From: Streptomyces sp. NBRC 110028
Lineage (GTDB): Bacteria > Actinomycetota > Actinomycetes > Streptomycetales > Streptomycetaceae
DNA length: 64,000 nt
Reading direction: 5' to 3'
Assembly: GCF_001417735.1 (NCBI RefSeq)
Contig: NZ_BBUZ01000025.1
Location: forward strand, 310,001-374,000
Shown: positions 9,546-16,999 of the stretch, one piece after another
How positions within the stretch are numbered: the first letter of the stretch is position 1
Layout of the letters: each line of letters opens with the position of its first letter
The notes under the pieces: generated by a model
Database searches by the model: none
What the model was told of the DNA's origin: nothing
The model's input: the letters and a program-made list of their open reading frames with translations, nothing else
Position numbers and translations under genes: made by a program

Positions 9546-10418
9546 CTAGCCCTCGGCGCGGTGGCGGCGGGGCCAGTGCCGGTGGGGGCGGCGTGGCCCG
9601 GACGGGGCCGCGTCCTCCGGCGCCCGGTCCAGCTTCCCCCACTTCCCCGGCGGCTTCTCTTCCCCGCCGGCTGCCCGGTGGGTGGCCTCATCGCCGCCCA
9701 CATGATCGGCCACGCTCCGCCGACCCGGCCGCTCCGGCCGGTCCGGCGGTTGCGCAGGGCTCGGCGGGCCCCCGGGCCGTGCGGGCTCGCCGGGGGACAC
9801 GGCCTGCCCCGCCCCCGCCTCCGCGGCCCGCCGCCGGGCGGCCATGAGCTCGCGCGCCCGGGCCTCGCGCTCGGCCTGTTCGGGGTGGCGGGAGATCCAG
9901 TACGGGTTGTCGTGCGACAGCTTGCTGCTGACCCTCCCGTACATCCCGAACCACATCAGCATCAGGCCCACCACAAAGCTGAACAGCACGTTCTGCAGCC
10001 GGAAGGCCAGGAAGTTGAAGCTGGTCTCCAGCACCGCGAGATTGACGAATCCGCTCAGCAGGAAGAGCAGCCCGAGCACCATGTTGAGCGTCGAGGCGAA
10101 GTTGCCCCCGATGACCATGCCGATGAACAGCAGCGCCCCGATGGCGATGGACAGCACGCTCAGCGCGCCGTCGGTGTTCAGCCCGGCGGCGGTCGTGCCG
10201 CCGATGTCGAAGAACCCGATGTTGTCGGTCAGACCGAGGATGCCGAAGGCGAGCAGGATCAGCCCCATCAGCCCCGCGCCGAGGCGGTAGACCCTGCTCA
10301 GGCTGTGGTCGACCGGCAGATGCTCATCCAGCTTGGTGCGCCCGCCGATCCGCTCCGGGAAATGCCGCGCGGAACCCGCGGGGTGCGGACCGATGGGGGA
10401 GGGACGGCCGGTAGCCAT
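9546..10418 (-). CDS. DUF4383-family membrane protein
   Basis: 290 residues. The signature VDHSLSRVYRLGAGL near residue 36 starts a four-helix membrane domain (about residues 43-60, 80-105, 108-130, 140-160), as in DUF4383 proteins. A charged, Ala/Pro/Arg-rich cytosolic tail follows from residue ~185 and is low complexity. Start ATG at 10418. Function unknown; it is convergent with the O-methyltransferase. Confidence 0.8.
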   Translation of the reverse strand: MATGRPSPIGPHPAGSARHFPERIGGRTKLDEHLPVDHSLSRVYRLGAGLMGLILLAFGILGLTDNIGFFDIGGTTAAGLNTDGALSVLSIAIGALLFIGMVIGGNFASTLNMVLGLLFLLSGFVNLAVLETSFNFLAFRLQNVLFSFVVGLMLMWFGMYGRVSSKLSHDNPYWISRHPEQAEREARARELMAARRRAAEAGAGQAVSPGEPARPGGPPSPAQPPDRPERPGRRSVADHVGGDEATHRAAGGEEKPPGKWGKLDRAPEDAAPSGPRRPHRHWPRRHRAEG

Positions 10419-10505
10419 GTCGGCCTCCTAACCGGCGAGGCCGTACCCGGTGGGTACGTGGGGATACGTGCCGTTTTACGCACCCCCATGACGTACCTCC
10501 CAGGA

Positions 10506-10727
10506 TCAGCCGCAGCACCCGCCCCCGCAACACCCGCCCCCACCACCGGCGGGTGCCGCCGGCGCCGAGGAGGAGGCCGAACCGCCCATCACGGCGACGG
10601 TCGACAGCAGCTTCACCGTGTCGTCATGCCCGTCCGGGCACGATGCGGGTGCCGAGGACTCGGCCATGGGCCGGTTGAGCTCGAAGGTGGTCCCACAGGC
10701 GCGGCAGCGGTATTCGTAGCGAGGCAT
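10506..10727 (-). CDS. FmdB-family zinc ribbon protein
   Basis: 73 residues. The N-terminus MPRYEYRCRACGTTFEL holds the first CxxC knuckle of the FmdB zinc ribbon, with a single Cys (ASCPDGH) as the second half. The C-terminus is a Gly/Cys tract (GGGGGCCGGGCCG), typical of actinobacterial FmdB-type proteins. Probably binds zinc; the role is unknown. Confidence 0.88.
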   Translation of the reverse strand: MPRYEYRCRACGTTFELNRPMAESSAPASCPDGHDDTVKLLSTVAVMGGSASSSAPAAPAGGGGGCCGGGCCG

Positions 10728-10796
10728 GTCAGGAGCATAACCATCCCGGCCACCCCGCAGCCCCCGATTCCCGGCCCGTACGCGCCGCGACCGGCC

Positions 10797-12047
10797 TCAG
10801 TGCCCGCCCCCGAGGTCGTCACGGATCTCCCGCACGACCCGGGCGGCGGTCTCCCGGACCGCCTCCGTCTCCATGAGGAAGTGCCACCAGTCGGGATGCC
10901 GCCCCTCCAGCCCCGCGATCGCCCGCTCCAGCCGCCCCACCGCGTCGTCCAGCGGGCGGGCGTGGCGCGGATCGGGGGTGCTGCGCCCGGCCATCGCCAG
11001 CCGCTGCGCGTCGCGGATCGCGAACCGGGTGCGCTCGATCTCCTTGTCCTGGTTGAACGACACCTCATCCAGCCGCCGCAACCGGTCCCCGGCCGCCGAC
11101 ACCGCCTCGTCCGTGGTGTTCAGCAGCGCCCGTACCGTACTGAGCAGGGCCGTGGCGTCCGGCCAGCGCTGCTCCTCACGCGCCGTCCGCGCCTCCCCGA
11201 GCTTCGCCTCGGCCTGCGCCACGTCCCGCGCCGCCTGCCCGGGCACCGACTGCAGGTCCTGCCAGCAGGCCGCGCTGTAGCGGCGGCGCAGCTCACTGAG
11301 GACCGGCTCCACCCCGGCGGCCCGGGTGGTGATCGCCTGGGCGCGGGTCCGCAGCGACACCAGCCGCCGGTCTATCTCGGCCGCCCGTTCCGGCAGCCGC
11401 TCCGCCTCCCCGCGGACGGCCTCCGCCCGCCGCAGCACATCGTCCGCGCGCCGGATGGTCTCCTGCACACCGTGCCGCCCGGCGCCCTGGTTGAGCTTGG
11501 TCAGCTCGGGCGCCAGCGCCGCCAGCCGCGCCGCCAGATCGTCCGCCCGCAACCCGGAGCCGCGCACCTCGTCCAGCGCGTTGGTGGCCGCCAGCAGCGC
11601 CTGCCGTGCCCGCTCCACCGCCGGCGCCAGCCGCGCGAGCTGCGTCTCGGCCTGCTGCAGCAGCGGCCCCAGCCCCTGCCCGAACCGGTCCAGATCCACC
11701 TTGGTCCGCCGCAGCTCGTCCCGGGCCCGGGTCAGCTCCGCCCGCGCCCGCCCGGCGGCCGCCGCGTCCAGACCGTCATGGTCCAGGTCGTGCGCGTCCA
11801 CCGCGCTGATGTACTCATGGCTGACCTGGTCGATCCGCTGCCCGAGCGCCGCGAAGTCGGCGGCGGCCCGGCGGGCGGCGGGGGAGTCGTCCACCGCCGT
11901 GATCGTCTCTATCGAGATCCGCAGGTCCCGCTGCGCGGTGTCCAGCTCGTAGAACGCGGCCGCCGCGGCATCCTTCGCCGCCTGCGCCTCCGCCCGCTGG
12001 CTCTCCCCGCGTCCCCCGAACCACCGCCGCGCAGGTGTCGCCGCCAC
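10797..12047 (-). CDS. Long alpha-helical coiled-coil protein, function unknown
   Basis: The start is taken as GTG 12047 (416 residues), which follows GGGAGAGGGAA; an in-frame ATG at 12194 would run back to the tRNA promoter region. The whole protein is rich in Ala, Arg, Glu and Leu with heptad-like spacing, e.g. around residues 20-60, 95-190 and 225-330, and has no signal peptide or membrane segment. The C-terminus (HPDWWHFLMETEAVRET) is the most distinctive part. Such cytosolic coiled-coil proteins are common conserved hypotheticals in Streptomyces. No function proposed. Confidence 0.7.
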   Translation of the reverse strand: MAATPARRWFGGRGESQRAEAQAAKDAAAAAFYELDTAQRDLRISIETITAVDDSPAARRAAADFAALGQRIDQVSHEYISAVDAHDLDHDGLDAAAAGRARAELTRARDELRRTKVDLDRFGQGLGPLLQQAETQLARLAPAVERARQALLAATNALDEVRGSGLRADDLAARLAALAPELTKLNQGAGRHGVQETIRRADDVLRRAEAVRGEAERLPERAAEIDRRLVSLRTRAQAITTRAAGVEPVLSELRRRYSAACWQDLQSVPGQAARDVAQAEAKLGEARTAREEQRWPDATALLSTVRALLNTTDEAVSAAGDRLRRLDEVSFNQDKEIERTRFAIRDAQRLAMAGRSTPDPRHARPLDDAVGRLERAIAGLEGRHPDWWHFLMETEAVRETAARVVREIRDDLGGGH

Positions 12048-12214
12048 TTCCCTCTCCCAATGGATCGCCCGGGCCCGGATGTCATTCTCCCACCCACCAG
12101 GGACGAACACAGAGGTCGGTACGGTTCGCGTCGCCGGCCTTCTTCCTGCCACGACCGGCGGCGCGACCGGATTGCGGCGCCGCCCCGCGAACAAGGTAGG
12201 CTGACAGCCCCCCA

Positions 12215-12286
12215 GGGCGCATAGCTCAGCGGTAGAGCGCTGCCCTTACAAGGCAGATGTCGGCGGTTCGAACCCGTCTGCGCCCA
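12215..12286 (+). tRNA. tRNA-Val (anticodon TAC)
   Basis: 72-nt cloverleaf. The acceptor arm GGGCGCA pairs with TGCGCCC, the D arm is AGCTCAGCGGTAGAGC, the anticodon stem CTGCC/GGCAG encloses CTTACAA with TAC at 12247-12249, and the T arm is CGGTTCGAACCCG. The CCA end is not encoded (ACAG follows). An accessory island starts just downstream, so this tRNA may be an old integration target. Confidence 0.95.
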
Positions 12287-12316
12287 CAGTGATTGACCGC
12301 AGGTGAGAGCCTGTTT

Positions 12317-12348
12317 CGGCCCCTCAACCCACCCGGGTTGGGGGGCCG
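12317..12348 (+). terminator. Terminator-like hairpin downstream of tRNA-Val
   Basis: Inverted repeat CGGCCCCTCAACCC / GGGTTGGGGGGCCG with a short loop, 31 bp after the tRNA. It probably ends the tRNA transcript. Confidence 0.6.
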
Positions 12349-12797
12349 TTCGGCGTTCGGATGCCACATAGATGCCACATCCCCAGTGGATCATGGGGGC
12401 GCAATGGTGTGTAACGCTCGCGACGGGGTACCTCACTCGTACATTGGTCAGCGAGGGGTGGCGCTGCTCTCAGTCCGGCGCCCCGATTTCCGCCTCAGCA
12501 GACCCGTGGGCCAGCAGCTGGGGAGAGTTGCGCCACGGGAGAGCGCCCCCCCGCCGCAACATTCGGCGGGGGGCGCCTGTACGTAAACCTAGCCGCCCCG
12601 GGGGCACGTCACCCCCGGGGCGGGACGCCTTGGCTGAACCTTGGCGTCTAACGGCGACATGGGGCGGATTTCCGTACGCCCCCGCGCCGCTCCTGAGAGC
12701 GCCCGCCCGCCGCGCGGAGGCGGTTGTAGGCGCTCAGTCTGCGGGATTTACCACACGTGGTAAGGACTTCCGCGCGTGATCGCCCGAGCGTAGGAAG
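12349..12797. other. 449-bp gap after the tRNA with two strong hairpins and no convincing gene
   Basis: No believable coding region is seen. The stretch contains a short direct repeat (GATGCCACAT twice, 12360-12380). Two very GC-rich perfect or nearly perfect hairpins lie at 12543-12576 (GCGCCCCCC.CGCCG arms) and 12593-12623 (CCGCCCCGGGGG arms). They could be back-to-back terminators that insulate the island from the tRNA. No integrase gene or second copy of the tRNA 3' end was found in the window. Confidence 0.5.
12748..12763. promoter_or_regulatory. Palindromic operator candidate upstream of the small XRE gene
   Basis: TTACCAC-AC-GTGGTAA is a perfect 7-bp inverted repeat with a 2-bp centre, 35 bp before the XRE start at 12798. 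Position and symmetry suit autoregulation by that HTH protein. Recognised by eye only. Confidence 0.45.
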
Positions 12798-13031
12798 GTG
12801 CCCGACGATCAACTCCCCCTCTGGATTCAGCAGCATCGATGGGATGTTGGGCACCGTCTCCGCGACCTGCGCCGCGAGAGAGGTCTCACCCAGTTGCAGT
12901 TGGGGACCCGGGCCGGGGTCGACGACAAGACCATCTCCCGGATTGAGAACGGCAGGCACCCGACGTCTATTGATCAGATCGCCCGGCTGGCCCGTGCGCT
13001 CGGTGTCGCGTCCCATCGCCTGTTCCCGTGA
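12798..13031 (+). CDS. Small XRE-family HTH transcriptional regulator
   Basis: 77 residues from GTG 12798, with AGGAAGG immediately upstream (tight spacing). Almost the whole protein is one helix-turn-helix: LRDLRRERGLTQLQLGTRAG, then DDKTISRIENGRHPTSIDQI and LARALGVASHRLF. There is no effector domain, so it is a minimal Cro/CI-like repressor. A perfect palindrome lies just upstream. It is divergent in job but near the 3' end of the graspetide operon; whether it controls that operon is unknown. Confidence 0.8.
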   Translation: MPDDQLPLWIQQHRWDVGHRLRDLRRERGLTQLQLGTRAGVDDKTISRIENGRHPTSIDQIARLARALGVASHRLFP

Positions 13032-13172
13032 CCGTGGATTCGTGAGGGCTACACACTTCTCACTACGATCAGCGACTACCTGTGAGTAGGCGTTACGACC
13101 TGCGCAGATCCTCAGCGGCTGGCGTACGTGTAGGCCAGCGCGCCACCGGCATCACCGTGCACAACGCGACGC

Positions 13173-14303
13173 TCAGCCCGGCAGATGCCAGCTCACGCCC
13201 TCCGGCTCGTCCAGCCACAGCGTATGCACGCCGTCCCACGCCACGGTCAGGCCGTACCGCTCGTGCCCCGGCCGCCCAGCATCCCGCCAGTGGGCCAGCA
13301 GCGGCTCCCTCTCCGCCCACAGATCACGGGGCCCGCCGTAGTCGAGCCGGGCGCTCGTCACCCCAGTCATGGTGACCCGTGCCCACGACGAGGTGTTCGG
13401 TTCGAAGAGGCACCGGATCTGCCGGCCGTCATCGTCGGTCAGCGTGAAGTCGCGGACGGTCGGCTGCAGCATCGAGGCAAGGAACAGGGGCCCCGGGGTG
13501 TCCAGGCCGGCGGGCACGGTGATGTCCCGCGTGTGGCCGGTCCAGGTCAGCATCGGCTTGACCAGCTTTCCCGCGGAGGCGCCCACCGTGTCGGCGGTCG
13601 GTCGGGCGTTCATGAAGGTCGCCAGTCCGGGGAGGAACCGGCCCGCAGCGGAGTGGTCGTCCCCGCGCACCAGGCGGGCGATGGCGCAGCCGATGTTGGC
13701 CACGATCACACCACCCGGGCGGAGCTGCCCCAGCCAGGGCGCCGGGATGCGGGGCACTCCGCACGTCGCCAGCAGCCGATCGTACGGGGCCCGCTCCGGG
13801 TGACCGGCCATGCCGTCTCCGGCGACGAGGGTGGGCTCGTACCCGGCCGCGCGCAGGCGGGTCCTGGCGGCGGCCACGAGGTCGGGGTCGACGTCGACCG
13901 TCACGACGTGGCCGGCGCCCAGGCGGTGGGAGAGGAGCGCCGCGTTGTAGCCGGTGCCGGCGCCGACCTCCAGCACGGTGTCGCCGTCCTGCACGTCGAG
14001 GGCTTCGAGCATCTGCGCCATGAGGGACGGCTGCGTGGAGGAGCTGGTGGCGGTGCCCGCCTGGTCGAACTGGGTAAGCAGGGACACGTCCTGGTAGGCC
14101 GCGGCCAGCCACGCGGGGTCGCCCTGGCTGTACCTGTGGAGGGCGCCCTGTGTCCGGATGGTGAAGTCGGGGACGAACAACTCGCGGGGGACGCTCAGGA
14201 AGGCAGCGCGCCACGGCTTGGAGCGGATGCAGCCTGCCCTCACCAGGTGGTCGGCCATGTGGTGGCGCAGTTCGTCAGCGGACGGCGCGTCGGTGATGGT
14301 CAT
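13173..14303 (-). CDS. tgmC: PIMT-like methyltransferase of a graspetide (ATP-grasp RiPP) operon
   Basis: 376 residues from ATG 14303, whose ATGA overlaps the tgmB stop. The N-terminal two thirds is a protein-isoaspartate O-methyltransferase-like fold: FLSVPRELFVPDF near residue 40, the Ser-rich SSSTQPSLMAQML near 90 that contacts substrate in PIMTs, and SAM motif VLEVGAGTGYNAALLS near 112. A C-terminal extension of ~150 residues is specific to ATP-grasp-linked methyltransferases. In characterised relatives this enzyme methylates an Asp of the cyclised peptide and so forms an aspartimide. It is the last gene of the operon. Confidence 0.88.
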   Translation of the reverse strand: MTITDAPSADELRHHMADHLVRAGCIRSKPWRAAFLSVPRELFVPDFTIRTQGALHRYSQGDPAWLAAAYQDVSLLTQFDQAGTATSSSTQPSLMAQMLEALDVQDGDTVLEVGAGTGYNAALLSHRLGAGHVVTVDVDPDLVAAARTRLRAAGYEPTLVAGDGMAGHPERAPYDRLLATCGVPRIPAPWLGQLRPGGVIVANIGCAIARLVRGDDHSAAGRFLPGLATFMNARPTADTVGASAGKLVKPMLTWTGHTRDITVPAGLDTPGPLFLASMLQPTVRDFTLTDDDGRQIRCLFEPNTSSWARVTMTGVTSARLDYGGPRDLWAEREPLLAHWRDAGRPGHERYGLTVAWDGVHTLWLDEPEGVSWHLPG

Positions 14304-15262
14304 GTGGTGGGCCTCTCCAGTAGGTCGGCGAGTGCTTGGGTGATGGGCGCGCGTAGGTCGGGGATGAATCCCCACTGCCCGTTGGGGTTGAGGTCGATCA
14401 GCGTCCAGTCCCCTTGTGGGTTAACGAGGAAGTCCATGGCCGCGTATTGGAGGCCGAAGGCGTAGGTCAGCTTGTAGACGCCTGCGGCGACGTGGTGAGG
14501 CACCTCGCACGGCTTGTACGTGAGGCTGTCGTAGTCGGACCGGAAGTCGATGCGGGCGGCGGCTGAGCCCGCGTGGATCTCGGCGGCGAACAGGTGGGGC
14601 CCCACCACGGTGAGCCGCACTTCGTACGCCTTGTCGACCCACTCCTGGAACTGGTGGGCGGTGCGCCTGACGGACTCGTCGATCTCGCCTGGCCGGACCT
14701 GCGTCGTCCACAGGGCCTGCGGCCGGCCGCCGTCGTCGCTGGGGTGGGTGGTGCCGAGGGCCTTGTACGCGGCGACTTGGCCGGGCAGTGCGGCAACGAA
14801 CTCGCGGGCCTCGGTCGGGTCGTTGGTGATCAGCGTGCGGGGGACGGCGAGCCCGCTCCGGGTTGCGGTGGCCAGGGCGACGGGCGGGAAGGCGGCGAGG
14901 GTGTTTCGGTGGGGGTAGTTCACCCACAGGCAGGGCAGCGCGGTGACCAGGCCGCCGAACCCGGCCCGTGCCTCAGCATCGGCCCACCGCGCATCCTGCT
15001 CGGGCATGTCGGGATGCAGGCGGTGCCCGGCGGGTCGCCGGTAGTACACCGACCGGACGTCGGCGAGGGACACGTCCCGGTGCTGACCACGTAAGACGCC
15101 CTCCCACGACGCGCAGTCGGGGCCGATCCGAGCCGCCATCGCCAGCGCCTCTGGGAAGTCCCCAGGGTCGAGACGATGGACGGGCACGGAGCGGCCGTTG
15201 AGTTCCGCGATGACCAGGTCAGCGGTCGCGTCAGTGGGCCGGGTCAGCACCAGGACGGTCAT
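14300..15262 (-). CDS. tgmB: ATP-grasp ribosomal peptide maturase (graspetide ligase)
   Basis: 320 residues. N-terminal pre-ATP-grasp domain (MTVLVLTRPTDATADLVI), a motif VYYRRPAGHRLH near residue 72, VNYPHRNTLAAF near 113, and the metal/ATP-binding end WTLIDLNPNGQWGF near 287, as in microviridin-type ligases. These enzymes use ATP to join Thr/Ser/Lys side chains of a precursor to Asp/Glu side chains (ester or amide rings). It follows the precursor tgmA by 26 bp and overlaps tgmC by 4 nt, so the three form one transcript on the minus strand. Confidence 0.92.
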   Translation of the reverse strand: MTVLVLTRPTDATADLVIAELNGRSVPVHRLDPGDFPEALAMAARIGPDCASWEGVLRGQHRDVSLADVRSVYYRRPAGHRLHPDMPEQDARWADAEARAGFGGLVTALPCLWVNYPHRNTLAAFPPVALATATRSGLAVPRTLITNDPTEAREFVAALPGQVAAYKALGTTHPSDDGGRPQALWTTQVRPGEIDESVRRTAHQFQEWVDKAYEVRLTVVGPHLFAAEIHAGSAAARIDFRSDYDSLTYKPCEVPHHVAAGVYKLTYAFGLQYAAMDFLVNPQGDWTLIDLNPNGQWGFIPDLRAPITQALADLLERPTT

Positions 15263-15288
15263 GATTCAGATCCTCCGGTCAGCCGACG

Positions 15289-15534
15289 TCAGTCGGTGTC
15301 GTTGTCCTTGTCGTCCGCCAGTTGGCTGTCCTCCCTGGTCTGGCTCACGGTCTCGAAGGACGACCCCATCGAAGGCTCGTTGATGAACGGCGTCCCGTCC
15401 GTGGTCACGCTGATCTGCCGCTCGGGGCAGAGGTGCAGTGCGGGCAGGACGACCGGTTCGGCGGGGACGGGGACCGTCTTGGACAGGCCGAACGGCCTGA
15501 CGGTGGTGGGGCGTTCCATGGTCTGACTGGGCAC
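15289..15534 (-). CDS. tgmA: Graspetide precursor peptide (ATP-grasp-modified RiPP)
   Basis: 81 residues from GTG 15534 with a good AGAAGGAGAG SD. The leader contains RPFGLS (residues 13-18), the kind of PF/PWGL recognition motif seen in this precursor family, then a Pro/Val-rich stretch. The C-terminal core is rich in ring-forming residues: FETVSQTREDSQLADD followed by KDNDTD, i.e. Thr/Ser donors and many Asp/Glu acceptors. The single Cys (LHLCPERQ) is in the leader. Its ligase and methyltransferase follow directly. Ring pattern cannot be predicted reliably from one sequence. Confidence 0.85.
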   Translation of the reverse strand: MPSQTMERPTTVRPFGLSKTVPVPAEPVVLPALHLCPERQISVTTDGTPFINEPSMGSSFETVSQTREDSQLADDKDNDTD

Positions 15535-15540
15535 GGGTGC

Positions 15541-15912
15541 TCTCCTTCTGTGGATCTTCGTGCGTGTACTTGCGGGCCCGTCCCGGCCGGTCCGTCCTCA
15601 CGAGGGCGGCCGGGGCGGGGGCTTATGGGTTGGCGGCGGCGTGCTGGCAGGGGTCATCGCAGCTGTCGTCACAGACGTGCGTGCTCTGCCGTACGTGCCG
15701 GTCGGCCAGGTCGCCCTGGCGGGCTGCCGGATCGCTGGACGGGCGCACGTCCCTGCTGTTCGTGGCTGCCTGGATCGTGTGTCGCCTGCTGGTCATATGC
15801 GCCTTTCTCCATGGGGTGGTGCGGGTGTTCGACGAGGCTCCGGCCGGGTTCCTGGCCGTTGCCGGAGCCCCGCCTCCCTGTGGCCGACCGCCGCACATCC
15901 GACCGCAGGGGG
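15541..15912 (-). repeat. Inverted duplication, copy A (~370 bp, contains peptide gene A)
   Basis: On the minus strand this segment runs from CCCCTGCGG(T/C)CGGATGTGCGGCGG through a 57-codon peptide gene to the TAAGCCCCCGCCCCGG tail. The segment at 19395-19763 matches it along its length in opposite orientation, with near identity in the peptide gene and scattered differences outside. In copy A the segment leads into tgmA; in copy B it leads into a frameshifted gene. Confidence 0.85.
15623..15796 (-). CDS. 57-residue peptide with C-x3-C-x3-C tail (copy A), candidate RiPP precursor or regulator
   Basis: Start ATG 15796 after GGAGAAAGGCGCAT. The N-terminal 24 residues (MTSRRHTIQAATNSRD...) are polar, followed by QGDLADRHVRQ and the C-terminus CDDSCDDPCQHAAANP, with cysteines at 42, 46 and 50. 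A second copy at 19507-19680 is identical at 51 of 57 positions and keeps all three tail cysteines. It lies 88 bp upstream of tgmA in the same direction, so it is probably the first gene of the graspetide transcript. It resembles the leader/core layout of small RiPP precursors, but no family is recognised; a small metal-binding protein is the alternative. Confidence 0.65.
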   Translation of the reverse strand: MTSRRHTIQAATNSRDVRPSSDPAARQGDLADRHVRQSTHVCDDSCDDPCQHAAANP

Positions 15913-15977
15913 TGAAGGGGGCGGGCCGCCGAGGCTCGTCCGGGACGGGGGCCCAGACGCCAGGCGGCCCGCCCGGC

Positions 15978-16121
15978 CTATGGGGCCGGATCGCCCGCCA
16001 CGCAGAGGTAGACCGCGAGCGCCAGCAGCGCGGCGGCCGAGCTGAGCACCAGGCCCATCCGGGCTGCGCGGAAGGCGAGCAGGGCGACCTGCTCGGCCCG
16101 TCCCTGTCGGCGGTGCTTCAT
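15978..16121 (-). CDS. Small single-pass membrane protein (47 aa)
   Basis: From ATG 16121: a basic N-terminus ([11 protein letters not shown]), then one hydrophobic helix (about residues 20-41, [20 protein letters not shown]) and a short end. It overlaps the preceding gene by 4 nt (ATGA). Small single-span proteins of this kind are common in actinobacterial integrative elements. Function unknown. Confidence 0.55.
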   Translation of the reverse strand: MKHRRQGRAEQVALLAFRAARMGLVLSSAAALLALAVYLCVAGDPAP

Positions 16122-16297
16122 GGCGCACCGCCCGCCCGGGCCTGCCGCGTGGCTTCCTCGTAGGCGTGCAGCAGCTGCTCGCCCGTCTCGCATCGGGCGC
16201 CGGGGGTCTTGCAGTCCAGGCAGCCTGCGGCGTGCTCGATGGCCGCGCGCCACGCCTCGTCGGCGAACGGGTCGGCGGTCTGTTCGGCGGCCGTCAT
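16118..16297 (-). CDS. Small Cys-containing hypothetical protein (59 aa)
   Basis: From ATG 16297: [20 protein letters not shown], then [20 protein letters not shown], ending in RQARAGGAP. The CxxC plus a third Cys resembles short zinc-binding proteins often found in actinomycete integrative elements. It overlaps both neighbours by 4 nt, which supports translation of all three as one coupled operon. No function assigned. Confidence 0.65.
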   Translation of the reverse strand: MTAAEQTADPFADEAWRAAIEHAAGCLDCKTPGARCETGEQLLHAYEEATRQARAGGAP

Positions 16298-16902
16298 CGG
16301 GTCCTGCCCTGGTCGAGGGCGCGGCGCTGGGCGGAGGCCTGGGCCACGGCGTCGCGCGGGTAGTCCCGGGCGTGGGTGGGGCAGGCGTAAACGGTCGCGC
16401 TGGCGACGCTGCCGCTGTGCTCCACGCTCACCTGTACCGGCTCGTCGGTGGGCAGCTGGCAGCGGTAGCAGAGCTGGCGACCCTCCGGGCGGGGGCCGAG
16501 GACATCGCGGGCGGCCTGGGCCAGGGCCTCGTGCAGCTGCTGGGCGTCGGTGAGGCAGCGGTCGATGCGGAAGGGCACCCGCCAGTACGTGCCGTGGCCG
16601 GTGGTCCAGGAGGCGGGCGGGATACCGAGGAGCGTCCCCTCGTCGATGAGCGAGGTGAGGACGCGGACCTGCCGGATACACCAGCTGCGGGCGGTGTCGA
16701 CTCCGATCAGCCAGTACGTCTTGCCGTAGGTGTCGTCTTGGACCACGGCGCCGGTATCCGGGCCGAGGAGTTCAAGGGCACGGTCTGCGATGGCGGTGGG
16801 TGCGGATACGGCGTCCCACCATTTGCCCACCGGTAACGCCTCGATGTCCTCGGTGTTCGGTGGTGTCCACGGCAGGGCGTTGGTCGTCATGGTCGGCTCC
16901 AT
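16294..16902 (-). CDS. Hypothetical protein with C-terminal zinc-ribbon-like Cys pairs (202 aa)
   Basis: Start ATG 16902. The N-terminal two thirds is a soluble alpha/beta region ([20 protein letters not shown] near residue 24, [12 protein letters not shown] near 58, [12 protein letters not shown] near 107); the C-terminal part has CYRCQLP near residue 145 and [10 protein letters not shown] near 173. It resembles conserved hypotheticals of Streptomyces accessory regions. It heads a three-gene operon with 4-nt overlaps and has a palindrome directly upstream. Function unknown. Confidence 0.7.
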   Translation of the reverse strand: MEPTMTTNALPWTPPNTEDIEALPVGKWWDAVSAPTAIADRALELLGPDTGAVVQDDTYGKTYWLIGVDTARSWCIRQVRVLTSLIDEGTLLGIPPASWTTGHGTYWRVPFRIDRCLTDAQQLHEALAQAARDVLGPRPEGRQLCYRCQLPTDEPVQVSVEHSGSVASATVYACPTHARDYPRDAVAQASAQRRALDQGRTR

Positions 16903-16926
16903 GTGGCGGTGTGTTGACCGTCACAT

Positions 16927-16943
16927 CTTGTCGACTGGACAAG
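16927..16943. promoter_or_regulatory. Operator-like palindrome CTTGTC-N5-GACAAG
   Basis: A perfect 6-bp inverted repeat about 25 bp upstream of the ATG at 16902. Sites of the TTGTC...GACAA type are typical of GntR/HutC-like and some phage-like repressors of actinomycete elements. It partly overlaps the terminator of the XRE-TPR gene. No GntR gene is present nearby. Confidence 0.45.
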
Positions 16944-16980
16944 CCCCTGACGTCCGCTCGTTGCGGACACCAGGGGCTTG
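16940..16980 (-). terminator. Terminator of the XRE-TPR gene
   Basis: Inverted repeat CAAGCCCCTG...GTCCGC / GCGGAC...CAGGGGCTTG with a 5-nt loop, 20 bp past the stop codon at 17000. Confidence 0.65.
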
Positions 16981-16999
16981 ACTCTGGGTGATGAAGGCG

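Noticed and set aside
12215..12400. attL/attR sites for an integrated element at tRNA-Val
   Set aside because: No second copy of the tRNA 3' end and no integrase gene were found in the window.
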